In this document: piece after piece, positions 51,210-60,034 of the stretch
Layout of the letters: each line of letters begins with the position of its first letter
How positions within the stretch are numbered: position 1 is the first letter of the stretch
Source: an uncultured Collinsella sp.
Lineage (GTDB): Bacteria > Actinomycetota > Coriobacteriia > Coriobacteriales > Coriobacteriaceae
Direction: 5' to 3'
DNA: 64,000 bases
NCBI GenBank assembly: GCA_900541725.1
Contig: UQLB01000003.1
Coordinates: 1-64,000 of the forward strand
Made by a program: the position numbers and the translations under genes
The notes under the pieces: model-generated
Database searches by the model: none
The model's input: the letters and a program-made list of their open reading frames with translations, nothing else
Told to the model about the DNA's origin: nothing

Positions 51210-54200
51210 CTACACGTTCCTCCTTACAAACGTTCCTTCGTGGTTATACGAGCAGCGCGCATGCGCGGCCTGAGCCGACGTCGGGTCGACGGCGGCAACG
51301 TTGCCCGTCTCGAGCTCGCACAGGCGCTCGGCGATGCCGGCCTCAACGCGATCGAGCAGGGCGTCGAAGTCCATGCTGCCACCCTCGCCGGGGAAACCTT
51401 TCTTAAGGCCCGGGATGCGACCGTCGCCGCGCTCTTCCTCGAGCAGCTCGGCGCTCGCGGCACCGCGCAACGCCGGCTTGCCGCCCTTGGTCGAAAAGTA
51501 GAGCGCCGCGCGGGTGTCCAAATCCAGCGCCCGGCGCATGGCCTGGGCGTAGATGAGCGTTTGGGTATGTGGTGGCAACCAGCGCGGATCGTCGATGGGC
51601 GCCGTGCCCGATTCCTCGTCGCGCACCGTAGGGTCGGCGAGCTTAAACTCCTCAACGCCCGTGCGATGCTTGTAGTCGATCACCACGGCACGATTCTCGG
51701 CGTCCACGTCCACGCGGTCGATGCGCCCGCCAAGCGGCCAACCGGCATACTCGACCTTGAGCTCGTTGAAGGCGAACTCCAGGTAGCGTGGCGCAAAGGG
51801 GGCAAGTGCCTCGGACTCGTAGGCGAGCACGCCTTCCAGCTGCGGCAGAATCTCGGCCACCTGACGTTCCTCTACCGGAGAGAGCGGCACGAGCGGACCC
51901 TCGGCACCGCGCTTGCCGGCGTGCTCGGCCAAGGTCTCGTCAAAGACCTCGCGCAGCAGCTCCTGTGCGCGCGGCAGGTTCTCGGGCGTCACGCGCTCCA
52001 TGCCCTCTTGGGGCAGACGGGCATGCAGATGCTCCAGCACGTCGTGGACAAAGTTGCCCTTCTCCATGTTGCCAAAGCCCGCGTCGATAGACTGGGGCTT
52101 GACGCGATACGACACGAACCAGCACAGTGGGCAGGTAGAATAGGCCTCGATCTGCGAGGCGGACGTCAGACGCGGCACGAGCGGCGCGTCCTCGCCCTCG
52201 CCATCGCGACGGCGCAGGACCAGATACGGAATGGCTTCATCGCTCAGATGCTGAGGAGCTTCGCAGGTCACGCGCTCGCGCCTAAAACCTTCGCCTGCAG
52301 CGGGATCAAAGTCGGCGATGATATCGCCCTCGCCCACGCGCGTGGGCCTGGCAGCGCCAGCGGCCTCGGCATGTGCCCGCAGCTCGGTCCATACGGCTGC
52401 CGGGTAGCACTCGCGCGCCTGGCGATCGTGTGTCACGCGGGCAAGCGCGACCGGACCGCTCGTCGCCTGCATTGCACGGCCAAAGCGCACGCGCAGCAGG
52501 GCGGCGGGCTCCAAAGACACGCCGTCGCGGCGCAGCTCGGCCGTCAACGTGGCAAGCGGGCCCTCTTCATGCGAAAGCGGATAGCTGTCCAGGTCGACAT
52601 CGGCAAACAGCACGGCATCGTAGCCGCCAGGACGCAAAACCGACGCATCGGCAAGCGACACGAAGCGCACTTGCGCCCGTGGCGTGCGGTCGACCTCGTA
52701 GGTCTCGTAATCGTAAGCGGTGCTGCGCTTGTCCACCTTAGTTCGAACGCCGTCGAGAACCGGCACGGTCGCGGCCTGCGACACGTCAAGCGCGCGAGCA
52801 TCGTTCATAAGGATGTCGATGGCATGGCGCAGCAGAGCCGTCTCTGCCTGGCGACGGGCCTGGCCGTCAAGGCCGCCTAGGGCGCGATCGGGCAGCGCCT
52901 CGGCAACGGCGAGCATGGCCTTGAGCGCCGTCACGGGTTTGTCGCGCCACAGCGCCTGAAACACGTCCGAGACCACGCATGGCACGTTCTTAAACCAGTT
53001 ATCTTCGCTAGCGGCCTTGCGGGCGCCCCTCACCTGGCCCTGCACGCTCTGCAGCAGGCTCTTGACGCCCGCAGTGGTTTTGTTGCGCGACAGGCGCATG
53101 TTCTTGTCGAAGCCGCGGGCGCTCGCGGCGTCGGCACCCGAAAGCGGGCTATAAATCCAGTCGGTAAGCTCTGAAGCGGGCCACCACTCGGTCTTGGAAG
53201 CGGTGCCCTCGTCGGCGGCTTTCATACGCTCGATCAGGTTGGCGAGCGCCGTAAACTGCCTGCCCGCGATGGACTGGGAAAACGCCGTGAACTCAGTCGT
53301 CTCGGCCGCAATGTGACGCGCCGCCAGACGAGAGGCGAGTTCGCCGAACAGCTGGGGTGCCCGGGCAGAAACAACGAGCACGCGCACGGGGTCGGCAGAA
53401 GCGCCGCCGACCTCGGAACCCCGGCACGTTTTTACCAGATCATCAATTGCGTCCGCATAAGCATGAGCACGGGCATGGGGGCCAGCGACCTCAATAAAGG
53501 CAGGCTGAGCGGCGGTCCCGTAAGCGGCATCAGACGCGCCGACACCCTCCCCTAGCGGCGCGATCTCAAACAACACATCGCGGGCATCAAATGCCGTGGC
53601 AAGCTCCTCGCGCATCGCCGCCTGCTCGCGGGCAAGCAGCACGACGACCTCTCCCCCATTGTTCGCCACGGCAGACAGCAGCTCGAGCAGACCGTGCGTA
53701 AACGACGTGATACCGCGCACGCATACGGCGCGAGTGCACGCCGGCAGGCTATCGGCCAGGACACTGGTCATAATGTCAGCTGCCTCGCAGGGCTCAACCA
53801 TATCTCGACGGTCCAAACCGCCCGCGTAGGCGCGCAAAAGCTCGAACACACGAGCCTCGGCATCGCTTTTTGGCTCAGGCTGGCAGTTGTCGCCACGGCA
53901 TCGTTCGGCACCCGTCCCCGCAACGCCCGGCAACACGTCGCGGGCCATGCGCGCGAGCATGCGCACTGTGCCCTGGCTGCGCGAAAGCGGCTGCAGATCG
54001 GCATCGTCGAGACGCGTGACCATGTCCGAGAACAGCATCTGGCGCTGCAGGTTGTCGACGAAACCGCGCCCGTCGCCCAAAAGCTCCCAAAGCGAGCGAA
54101 GCCACGATGTAGACGTCTTGTAGTCGATACCCAGCGAAACGCCGGCTTCCGCCGCATCATGACGGCACAGGTCGAGCTCGGCAAACGTAGGTGCCAGCAA

Positions 54201-54299
54201 CACGGCACGCCCGTGGCGGACAATAAGGTCGGCAAGCAGCGCCGACTCGGCATCGCTCAAATCCGTGCCGGCATTGGTGGTATAGATTCGAACAGGCAT
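51210..54299 (-). CDS. addB: AddB-type nuclease subunit
   Basis: The 1029-residue partner of AddA, with an inactive helicase-like N-terminal part and a C-terminal PD-(D/E)XK nuclease (GRIDRVDVDAENRAVVIDYKHRTG). The cysteines that hold the AddB iron-sulfur cluster are incomplete: CPLCWF keeps the first, but the C-terminal cluster of three has become HARCSYNHEG, with one left. The nuclease metal site itself is intact. No classical Walker A is seen, as in other AddB. The start at 54299 is MPVRIYTTNAG. A terminator and yerC lie upstream on the same strand. Confidence 0.9.
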   Translation of the reverse strand: MPVRIYTTNAGTDLSDAESALLADLIVRHGRAVLLAPTFAELDLCRHDAAEAGVSLGIDYKTSTSWLRSLWELLGDGRGFVDNLQRQMLFSDMVTRLDDADLQPLSRSQGTVRMLARMARDVLPGVAGTGAERCRGDNCQPEPKSDAEARVFELLRAYAGGLDRRDMVEPCEAADIMTSVLADSLPACTRAVCVRGITSFTHGLLELLSAVANNGGEVVVLLAREQAAMREELATAFDARDVLFEIAPLGEGVGASDAAYGTAAQPAFIEVAGPHARAHAYADAIDDLVKTCRGSEVGGASADPVRVLVVSARAPQLFGELASRLAARHIAAETTEFTAFSQSIAGRQFTALANLIERMKAADEGTASKTEWWPASELTDWIYSPLSGADAASARGFDKNMRLSRNKTTAGVKSLLQSVQGQVRGARKAASEDNWFKNVPCVVSDVFQALWRDKPVTALKAMLAVAEALPDRALGGLDGQARRQAETALLRHAIDILMNDARALDVSQAATVPVLDGVRTKVDKRSTAYDYETYEVDRTPRAQVRFVSLADASVLRPGGYDAVLFADVDLDSYPLSHEEGPLATLTAELRRDGVSLEPAALLRVRFGRAMQATSGPVALARVTHDRQARECYPAAVWTELRAHAEAAGAARPTRVGEGDIIADFDPAAGEGFRRERVTCEAPQHLSDEAIPYLVLRRRDGEGEDAPLVPRLTSASQIEAYSTCPLCWFVSYRVKPQSIDAGFGNMEKGNFVHDVLEHLHARLPQEGMERVTPENLPRAQELLREVFDETLAEHAGKRGAEGPLVPLSPVEERQVAEILPQLEGVLAYESEALAPFAPRYLEFAFNELKVEYAGWPLGGRIDRVDVDAENRAVVIDYKHRTGVEEFKLADPTVRDEESGTAPIDDPRWLPPHTQTLIYAQAMRRALDLDTRAALYFSTKGGKPALRGAASAELLEEERGDGRIPGLKKGFPGEGGSMDFDALLDRVEAGIAERLCELETGNVAAVDPTSAQAAHARCSYNHEGTFVRRNV

Positions 54300-54432
54300 G
54301 GTCCTCCGCTCAAACTGTTCGCAATAATCAATGCATCCATCCTACCCGCCCACGCGGACACATTGCCACCACAGCTCCATCTTTTGGTACAAAGCAACCT
54401 GGCCCCAACGAACCAGCCGATTGCGGGCATAT

Positions 54433-54459
54433 AAAAACCGCCCCCGGAGGAGCGGTTTT
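54433..54459 (-). terminator. Terminator of yerC
   Basis: On the minus strand AAAACCGCTCC and GGGGGCGGTTTT form a short stem followed by T residues (plus-strand AAAAA at 54433-54437), between yerC and addB. Confidence 0.8.
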
Positions 54460-54483
54460 GCACAATTCGTTTTTGTCGCCGGC

Positions 54484-54783
54484 CTACTCGCCATCCTCCA
54501 ACTTAATGAGGATCTTGCGGTAGCCACCGTACTCGCCGTTCAGCGCCTTTGAAACGCGGCTCACCGTGGTGGACGAAGCGCCGGTACGGGCCTGAACCTC
54601 AACATAAGGCTCGCCCTCGTCCAAATAGCGCGCAACCTGCAAACGCTGAGAAAGGTCGCAAATCTCGCGCGGCGTGCAGATATCGGTCAAAAACGCTTGG
54701 ATATCCTTCTCGTCGTCCAAAAGGCTAAATGCGTGGACCAGCTGCTTGACATCAGGCTTGTCAAACATGTTCTCGATATTCAT
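54484..54783 (-). CDS. yerC: YerC/YecD-type TrpR-related DNA-binding protein
   Basis: A 99-residue helix-turn-helix protein. CTPREICDLSQRLQVARYLDEGEPYVEVQARTGASS carries the TrpR-like DNA-binding fold, followed by TTVSRVSKALNGEYGGYRKIL, the signature of the YerC/YecD family in Gram-positive bacteria. Its target is unknown. It lacks the tryptophan-binding features of true TrpR. It has its own terminator and faces a divergent gap. Confidence 0.92.
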   Translation of the reverse strand: MNIENMFDKPDVKQLVHAFSLLDDEKDIQAFLTDICTPREICDLSQRLQVARYLDEGEPYVEVQARTGASSTTVSRVSKALNGEYGGYRKILIKLEDGE

Positions 54784-55107
54784 CGATCACCGCCAAACCC
54801 GCCAAAAGGCATCGAAGTTGATACTGACATCGGGCATCGTTCGCCCGTTCTATGCAATAGGGCAACGCCTGTGGCTTTTGCCCGTAGCAGTGTAGCACAC
54901 CACCAAACTAAAGCGACAAGACTCTCTGCCAGCGGCGCGTTTTTCAGGACGAACGCCGTTTAGAAACCATATGCGCACGTAAGCTCCACGAATATTTGAG
55001 ACAATGGGCGCCCAAACACCGCGGCGCGCCCGCGCAACCATCCAAGTCGCCGCCGCAAGCCGCTTCACGCGACGCCAGCAACCCCGGCGCAAGAAAGGAT
55101 TCACGCC
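54784..55107. other. Divergent intergenic gap without genes
   Basis: This 324-base stretch between yerC and the PF04020 gene holds a TACACT -10-like box for yerC near 54893 on the minus strand and a ribosome-binding site (AAAGGA) at its far end. I see no other motif, repeat or RNA gene. Confidence 0.6.
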
Positions 55108-55473
55108 ATGCGCTTTATGCTTAACTGGCTCTTCACCTCGATCGCCATCGCGATCGCCACGTTCCTCGTCCCCGGTATCCAACCCTTCGGCTTTGCCGAG
55201 GCTTGGGTCTGCTTTGCCTTCGTGGGACTGTTCCTCAACATCGTCGACTCGCTCGTCAAGCCGTTCCTGACGGTCATCTCGCTGCCGCTCACTATTATCA
55301 CGCTTGGTATTTTTCAGCTCGTAGTCAACAGCTTTATGCTCGAGCTGGCCAGCTACCTGTCGGTCAATCTGCTGGGCGCGGGTATCTCCATTGCCGGCTT
55401 TGGATCGGCCTTTATGGGCAGCATCCTGGTATCCATCATGCGCAGCATTCTCGACAGCATCGCCGAGGGCTAG
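55108..55473 (+). CDS. Phage-holin-like (PF04020) membrane protein
   Basis: A 121-residue protein with four predicted membrane helices: LNWLFTSIAIAIATFLVPG, EAWVCFAFVGLFLNIVDSLV, PLTIITLGIFQLVVNSFML and ISIAGFGSAFMGSILVSIMRSIL. The middle PFLTVISLPLTIITLGIF is the PF04020 (YvlD) hallmark. The family name refers to a holin-like fold, but members are chromosomal and their role is unknown. AAAGGA is 8 bases before the ATG at 55108. It is followed by a strong terminator. No prophage gene is near. Confidence 0.88.
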   Translation: MRFMLNWLFTSIAIAIATFLVPGIQPFGFAEAWVCFAFVGLFLNIVDSLVKPFLTVISLPLTIITLGIFQLVVNSFMLELASYLSVNLLGAGISIAGFGSAFMGSILVSIMRSILDSIAEG

Positions 55474-55510
55474 AACTGTTCAATACGAACCGTCATATCG
55501 ACCCAAAACG

Positions 55511-55549
55511 AAGGCCGCCCATCGCAAAAAATGGGCGGCCTTCTTATTT
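55511..55549. terminator. Terminator after PF04020 gene
   Basis: AAGGCCGCCCAT (55511-55522) pairs perfectly with ATGGGCGGCCTT (55531-55542), followed by CTTATTT. It may also serve the convergent Rrf2 gene. Confidence 0.9.
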
Positions 55550-55611
55550 GTCAAGTCTCAAAGGACGAGAGAATCTACCATTTCTACCCCGTCCCCAAAT
55601 GCAGGTGTGGG

Positions 55612-56040
55612 TTAGATGACATAGTCGTAGCCATGGTTGGGAGCGACAAGTTGATCGAGCGTCACACCGTCGAGGTAGTCGTTGATGAGCTTGTCCAGGT
55701 TCTTCCACACGTCGAGCGTGGGGCACTCGTCCGAACGCGAACAGCCCTTGCAGTCGCCGTCCAGGCATGCGACCGGTGCTAGGCTGCCCTCGGTCAGACG
55801 CAAGATCTCGCCCACCGTGTACTGCTCGGGCGGGCGCGTGAGCACGTAGCCGCCGCCCTTGCCACGCATACCCGAGAGCATGTTGGCACGTACGAGCGTA
55901 GCCAAGATGTTCTCGAGATATTTCTCGGAAATCCCCTGTCGCGCCGCGATCTCTTTGAGCGGGATGCGACCGGCCGCCTGGTGCTCGGCCAGATCGACCA
56001 TAACGCGCAGGGCATATCTGCCCTTAGTAGAAACCAACAT
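55612..56040 (-). CDS. Rrf2-family regulator with possible Fe-S cysteines
   Basis: A 142-residue Rrf2 protein. A winged HTH (STKGRYALRVMVDLAEHQAAG, then ISEKYLENILATLVRANML) and the wing (RGKGGGYVLTRPPEQYTVGEIL) precede a cysteine set: C92, C97, C100, C106. The spacing resembles IscR (C92, C98, C104) and points to a bound iron-sulfur cluster, unlike CymR. It lies divergent from cysK with a shared 253-base region. A TAGAAT -10 box on the minus strand is at 56077-56082. Control of cysteine synthesis by cluster or cysteine status is inferred. Confidence 0.92.
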   Translation of the reverse strand: MLVSTKGRYALRVMVDLAEHQAAGRIPLKEIAARQGISEKYLENILATLVRANMLSGMRGKGGGYVLTRPPEQYTVGEILRLTEGSLAPVACLDGDCKGCSRSDECPTLDVWKNLDKLINDYLDGVTLDQLVAPNHGYDYVI

Positions 56041-56157
56041 ATATAGTGCTGCCTTTCGGTCATTTAGTCCGTAGAAATTCTAGCCGAAAAATTGGTTTTG
56101 AAAATACCCGTTCCGGTCAAGATGGTTAATCGACTCGTAATAATCTTCTATTTCCTA

Positions 56158-56186
56158 TTGCGTTACTAGGCTTTACTGTCTACTAT
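56158..56186 (+). promoter_or_regulatory. cysK promoter
   Basis: TTGCGT (56158-56163) and TACTAT (56181-56186) are 17 bases apart. A start near 56193 would leave a leader of about 100 bases. Confidence 0.6.
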
Positions 56187-56208
56187 GCTTGCCAACAGCA
56201 AAACGAAC

Positions 56209-56229
56209 AACCCATAAGGTTTGTGGGTT
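56209..56229. promoter_or_regulatory. Candidate operator in cysK leader
   Basis: AACCCA (56209-56214) and TGGGTT (56224-56229) form a perfect dyad around nine bases, just downstream of the predicted cysK start. It could be a binding site for the adjacent Rrf2 protein. Confidence 0.45.
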
Positions 56230-56293
56230 TCGCTGCTATGCACACCGTAAAACCACACGGTATCCAGTCATTTGAACACTTTGGAGGTTCACC

Positions 56294-57232
56294 ATGAGCA
56301 AGGTTTACACGTCCATCGATCAGCTTATCGGCCACACCCCGCTTCTGGAGCTCACCCACTTTGAGGCCGACGAGGACCTCAAGGCTCGCGTGCTCGTCAA
56401 ACTGGAATACTTCAACCCCGCCGGATCCGTTAAAGACCGCGTCGCCAAGAACATGATTGACGAGGCCGAGAAGGCTGGCAAGCTCGTGCGCGGCGGCGAC
56501 TACACCATCATCGAGCCCACGAGCGGCAACACCGGCGTCGGCATCGCCTCGGTAGCGGCCGCCCGCGGCTACAAGGTGATCATCACCATGCCCGAGACCA
56601 TGTCCGTCGAGCGCCGCAAGCTGATGCAGGCATACGGTGCGCAGCTCGTGCTCACCGACGGTTCCAAGGGCATGAAGGGCGCTATCGCCAAGGCCGAGGA
56701 GCTGCAGAAGGAGACTCCCAACAGCATCATCGCCGGCCAGTTTGTGAACCCCGCCAACCCCGCCATTCACAAGGCCACGACCGGCCCCGAGATCTGGGAC
56801 GACACCGACGGCCAGGTCGACATCTTCGTCGCCGGAGTTGGCACCGGTGGCACCGTGACCGGCGTGGGCGAGTTCCTCAAGGAGCAGAACCCCGAGATTA
56901 AGGTCGTCGCCGTCGAGCCCGCCACCTCCCCGGTGCTCTCCAAGGGCCAGGCCGGCCCGCACAAAATCCAGGGCATCGGCGCCGGCTTTGTGCCCGACGT
57001 CCTCGACACCCAGGTCTACGACGAGATCATCCCCGTCGAGAACGACGACGCCTTTGCGACCGGCCGCGCCGTGGGCCACAAGGAGGGCGTGCTCGTGGGC
57101 ATTTCGTCCGGTGCCGCCGTGTGGGCCGCACTGCAGCTGGCCAAGCGCCCCGAGAACGAGGGCAAGACCATCGTGGCCCTGCTTGCCGACACCGGCGAGC
57201 GTTACCTGTCCACGGCGCTCTTCCAGGACTAA
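56294..57232 (+). CDS. cysK: Cysteine synthase (O-acetylserine sulfhydrylase) CysK
   Basis: CysK makes cysteine from O-acetylserine and sulfide with PLP. IGHTPLLEL opens the substrate loop, Lys47 in NPAGSVKDRV is the PLP lysine, and TSGNTGVGIASVAAARG holds the phosphate and substrate site. The C-terminal part has GAGFVPDVLDTQVYDEIIPV, SSGAAVWAAL and the ending GERYLSTALF. The 312-residue length is standard. GGAGGT precedes the ATG at 56294. A divergent Rrf2 regulator is next to it. No cysE follows; mnmA lies downstream after a terminator. Confidence 0.97.
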   Translation: MSKVYTSIDQLIGHTPLLELTHFEADEDLKARVLVKLEYFNPAGSVKDRVAKNMIDEAEKAGKLVRGGDYTIIEPTSGNTGVGIASVAAARGYKVIITMPETMSVERRKLMQAYGAQLVLTDGSKGMKGAIAKAEELQKETPNSIIAGQFVNPANPAIHKATTGPEIWDDTDGQVDIFVAGVGTGGTVTGVGEFLKEQNPEIKVVAVEPATSPVLSKGQAGPHKIQGIGAGFVPDVLDTQVYDEIIPVENDDAFATGRAVGHKEGVLVGISSGAAVWAALQLAKRPENEGKTIVALLADTGERYLSTALFQD

Positions 57233-57345
57233 GGACCCGTCACTTGTCGATAGGCCCAAGGCACGCCGGTCTCCCCTCTCTTCTGGCAGCCTGAGCTCAT
57301 CCCAACAGGGTGTCCCACAGGACGCCCGAACTTGCTACAATGTCT

Positions 57346-57384
57346 GCGGCGCGGAACCAGCCTCCCGCGCCGCTTTTCTTTTTT
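57346..57384 (+). terminator. Terminator between cysK and mnmA
   Basis: GCGGCGCGG (57346-57354) and CCGCGCCGC (57365-57373) pair around a 10-base loop, followed by a run of T with one C. Confidence 0.92.
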
Positions 57385-57413
57385 GGCCACATGCCACCAA
57401 GGAGAACCTCCCC

Positions 57414-58514
57414 ATGCACAACAAGCGCGTGCTCGTCGCCATGAGCGGCGGCGTCGATTCCAGCGTGACCGCGTACCTGCTCAAAAGCCAGGGCTACGAA
57501 TGCGTCGGCGCCACCATGCGCCTCACCTGCCCCGCGCCCGATCCCGTCACGGGCATGAGTAAGGTCGACCGCGACATCGCCGATGCAAAGGCTGTCGCCG
57601 AGCGCCTGGGGATGCCCCACCATGTGCTCGACCTGCAGCAGACCTTCGACCGCAGTGTTATCGAGCGCTTTGTGAACGCCTACCAGGAGGGGCTGACGCC
57701 CAATCCGTGCATTATCTGCAACCGCCACATTAAGTTTGGCGCGCTGCTCGATGCGGCGCTGGACATGGGCTGCGACTACATCGCAACGGGACATTACGCC
57801 AAAACAAGCCAGGCGGCAGACGGCACCTGGCAGCTACATCGCGGCGAAGACCCCAAAAAGGACCAAAGCTACTTTTTGTATTCGCTTACGCAGGAGCGCC
57901 TTTCGCGCACAATCTTTCCGCTGGCAGGCCTAGACAAAGAGCGCGACGTGCGCCGTATAGCCGCCGAGCAGGGCTTTACCAACGCCCAGAAGGCCGAAAG
58001 CGAGGACATCTGCTTTATTCCAGACGGTGACTACGCGGGCTATATCGAGCGCCGCTGCGGACATCCCGCTGCACCGGGCGACATTGTGTGGCGCGACGGC
58101 AGCGTGGTCGGGCGCCACAATGGCGCGCTGCGCTATACCATCGGCCAGCGCAAGGGCCTGGGCGTCGCGATGGCGCATCCCGTATATGTGACGGGCGTCG
58201 ACGCCGCCAACAACACCGTGCATCTGGGTGAGGCCGAGAACCTGACCGCCGCTGCCCTCACGGCCGATGAGTGGATCTGGAGCGCACCGGACGCACGCAT
58301 GGAGGCGGAGCTGGATGCCGGCGGCATTCGCGTAGGTGCCAAGTACCGCTACCGTCAAAAGGACCAGGCAGCGACCCTTACGCGTGACGCCGACGGACAA
58401 ATGCTGCTGACCTTTGACGAGCCGCAGCGAGCCATCGCCCCCGGCCAAGCCGTCGTCGTCTATCGCGGCGACATCGTCCTGGGTGGCGGTACGGTGACCG
58501 GCGCACTTAAGTAG
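57414..58514 (+). CDS. mnmA: tRNA 2-thiouridylase MnmA
   Basis: MnmA thiolates U34 of tRNA Lys, Gln and Glu using sulfur delivered by a cysteine desulfurase. The PP-loop VAMSGGVDSSVTAYLL lies at residues 8-23. The catalytic Cys pair is in NPCIICNRHIKF (about 102) and SEDICFIPDGDY (about 199). FNALRYTIGQRKGLGV-type region and a beta-rich C-terminal domain follow. The ATG at 57414 has AAGGAGAA upstream; the open frame further up crosses the terminator and is not coding. The length of 366 is normal. cysK upstream may share sulfur supply but has its own terminator. Confidence 0.96.
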   Translation: MHNKRVLVAMSGGVDSSVTAYLLKSQGYECVGATMRLTCPAPDPVTGMSKVDRDIADAKAVAERLGMPHHVLDLQQTFDRSVIERFVNAYQEGLTPNPCIICNRHIKFGALLDAALDMGCDYIATGHYAKTSQAADGTWQLHRGEDPKKDQSYFLYSLTQERLSRTIFPLAGLDKERDVRRIAAEQGFTNAQKAESEDICFIPDGDYAGYIERRCGHPAAPGDIVWRDGSVVGRHNGALRYTIGQRKGLGVAMAHPVYVTGVDAANNTVHLGEAENLTAAALTADEWIWSAPDARMEAELDAGGIRVGAKYRYRQKDQAATLTRDADGQMLLTFDEPQRAIAPGQAVVVYRGDIVLGGGTVTGALK

Positions 58515-58522
58515 CCGCAGGT

Positions 58523-59896
58523 TTATCGCTGCACGTGTCGAAGTACCTCAACAGCGGCACTAACCTCGATTATGCGACGCTCGAGGCCGCGGCGAATGGC
58601 CTCGAGTCGACCCTCCGCCGTCGCCCATTCGCTCTGCGAAAGAATCTCGATTGCCTCATCAACAAATCCGTTGAGCCGCGATGAATCGAACCAATCGAGT
58701 GAGTCCGCAAGCGCCAGCTGGACGGAAGGGTCGGGCCCAAACGGCTTAGCGGAAAACCCAAACTCCCCAGCTGCGAGCACGGCAGTTGGTACGTTGTACC
58801 ACAGGCAGTTGCCGCTATCGAACAGCAGAGCAGGCCTTATCTCCAGGGTGTCGACATTGCGGATGATGCCGAAGTTCCGCCAATGGCGGTCGCTGTTGGC
58901 CAAAAGGGCATCGCAGACAATCATCTGCGACATAGACCTTCTCACGGCAGCCTCGTCTGCTCCATGCTTACCAAGGAAGCGGCAGTACCGGTCGTACGTC
59001 GAGTTTCCCCGCTGGCTACCAAGTGCGCCCTTAACGGAAACAGCCGGAACGTATTCCTCACGGCCGTCAAGAAAGTCGTCGCACAGGCACACAGGGCCAT
59101 CGAACATTCGCTCAACCGTATAAGGAACAAACTCGCCCTCCGACAGCAAGCGACGATGTAAAGCCGTTGCAACCGCCTCGTTAAAGGGACGCTGATCGTC
59201 CATCCCGCACCCTTTAGCCAAAACGCGAATGCCGTTTCGGATCATCCACGATTTAGGGAGCTCGCCCTCGGATGTGTTGTCGGGATTTTTAAGACCGATA
59301 CCTTCCAGCCAACCCGAGCGCTCTTCGGGCGCCGATCGCTCAAAATCATTCTCGAAGTAATTGAGGTTTCGCCATTCGAACCCGTCGCATTCTGCCGGCC
59401 GCAACCAATAGCAATCCGAAAGCGAGAGACCCAGGCACTGAACAGGAACCTCGATACCACTGGAAATTCCCAGTTCACGATAGCGCGAGACGAGTCCGGG
59501 GCGGACGTCAGGCACCGACCGATGGCTCCACCACACGTTGAGCTCCCGTTTATTCACCGTAGGAGAAGAGCTCGAGCACGTGCCAAACGGCATCCTCTGT
59601 GCATCGAGTACCTCGGCGATTTCGAAGGAAAACTCGCGCGTCGGATCAAACGAAACACGCGCAACCTCGTAATCGGCGGACATCAGCGTAAACTTGCGCC
59701 CCACATCGGCCGCAGGACGGCGTCCACGTTTGCGGACCTTTTGATAAGCGAGCGCAGAATCATACTCAACCATCTTCCGTCCGCCCACAATATCGAACGC
59801 GAGCGTTCCCGATGCGGCAAGTTGAGATATGCGGGCTTTCGTAACGCCCAACAGGCGGGCAGCATCACCCATAGACAAGTACTCAGACGTATCCAT
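58523..59896 (-). CDS. HTH-HipA-like kinase fusion
   Basis: A 457-residue protein. Residues ~1-60 form a MerR/excisionase-type helix-turn-helix (YLSMGDAARLLGVTKARISQLAASG). The rest resembles the HipA/CtkA Ser/Thr kinase family: CDALLANSDRHWRNFGI (catalytic N-x-D-R-H), then LEIRPALLFDSGNCLWY (metal Asp). No separate HipB-like antitoxin lies next to it, so the DNA-binding role may be in the same chain. The ATG at 59896 is preferred, though the GAGG site is 11 bases away; an ATG at 59905 is too close to it. The upstream region is AT-rich with a dyad. Toxin, regulator and persistence roles are all possible and unproven. Confidence 0.82.
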   Translation of the reverse strand: MDTSEYLSMGDAARLLGVTKARISQLAASGTLAFDIVGGRKMVEYDSALAYQKVRKRGRRPAADVGRKFTLMSADYEVARVSFDPTREFSFEIAEVLDAQRMPFGTCSSSSPTVNKRELNVWWSHRSVPDVRPGLVSRYRELGISSGIEVPVQCLGLSLSDCYWLRPAECDGFEWRNLNYFENDFERSAPEERSGWLEGIGLKNPDNTSEGELPKSWMIRNGIRVLAKGCGMDDQRPFNEAVATALHRRLLSEGEFVPYTVERMFDGPVCLCDDFLDGREEYVPAVSVKGALGSQRGNSTYDRYCRFLGKHGADEAAVRRSMSQMIVCDALLANSDRHWRNFGIIRNVDTLEIRPALLFDSGNCLWYNVPTAVLAAGEFGFSAKPFGPDPSVQLALADSLDWFDSSRLNGFVDEAIEILSQSEWATAEGRLEAIRRGLERRIIEVSAAVEVLRHVQR

Positions 59897-59926
59897 ACAC
59901 CGCATCACCTCGTTAAGTAATTTACA

Positions 59927-59965
59927 CGTTTAGTTAATAGATTACAGACATCATAATACTAAACG
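59927..59965. promoter_or_regulatory. Candidate operator of the HTH-HipA gene
   Basis: CGTTTAGT (59927-59934) and ACTAAACG (59958-59965) are perfect inverted halves around 23 AT-rich bases, about 30-70 bases before the start. Similar GTTAAGTAATTTAC lies next to it. Autoregulation by the fused HTH is a natural guess. Confidence 0.5.
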
Positions 59966-59974
59966 ACCCAAAGC

Positions 59975-60001
59975 GAAAAAAGGCCCGAGAAATCGGGCCT
60001 T
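59975..60001 (-). terminator. Terminator of M42 peptidase gene
   Basis: AGGCCCGA (59981-59988) and TCGGGCCT (59993-60000) form the stem around GAAA; on the minus strand TTTTTT follows. Confidence 0.9.
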
Positions 60002-60034
60002 AGCGATTGGTCAGCCGAGTCGCAAGCTGCTCCC

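Noticed and set aside
48846..52880. A 1344-codon plus-strand frame opposite addA and addB
   Set aside because: It spans the end of one real gene and most of another on the opposite strand, has no motifs and no ribosome-binding site.
54300..54340. Possible SOS box upstream of addB (CGAACAGTTTGAG on the minus strand)
   Set aside because: Only one half-site matches; the second half does not form GTTC.
55108..55473. Holin-type annotation as evidence of a prophage
   Set aside because: PF04020 proteins are common chromosomal genes, and no phage gene is nearby.
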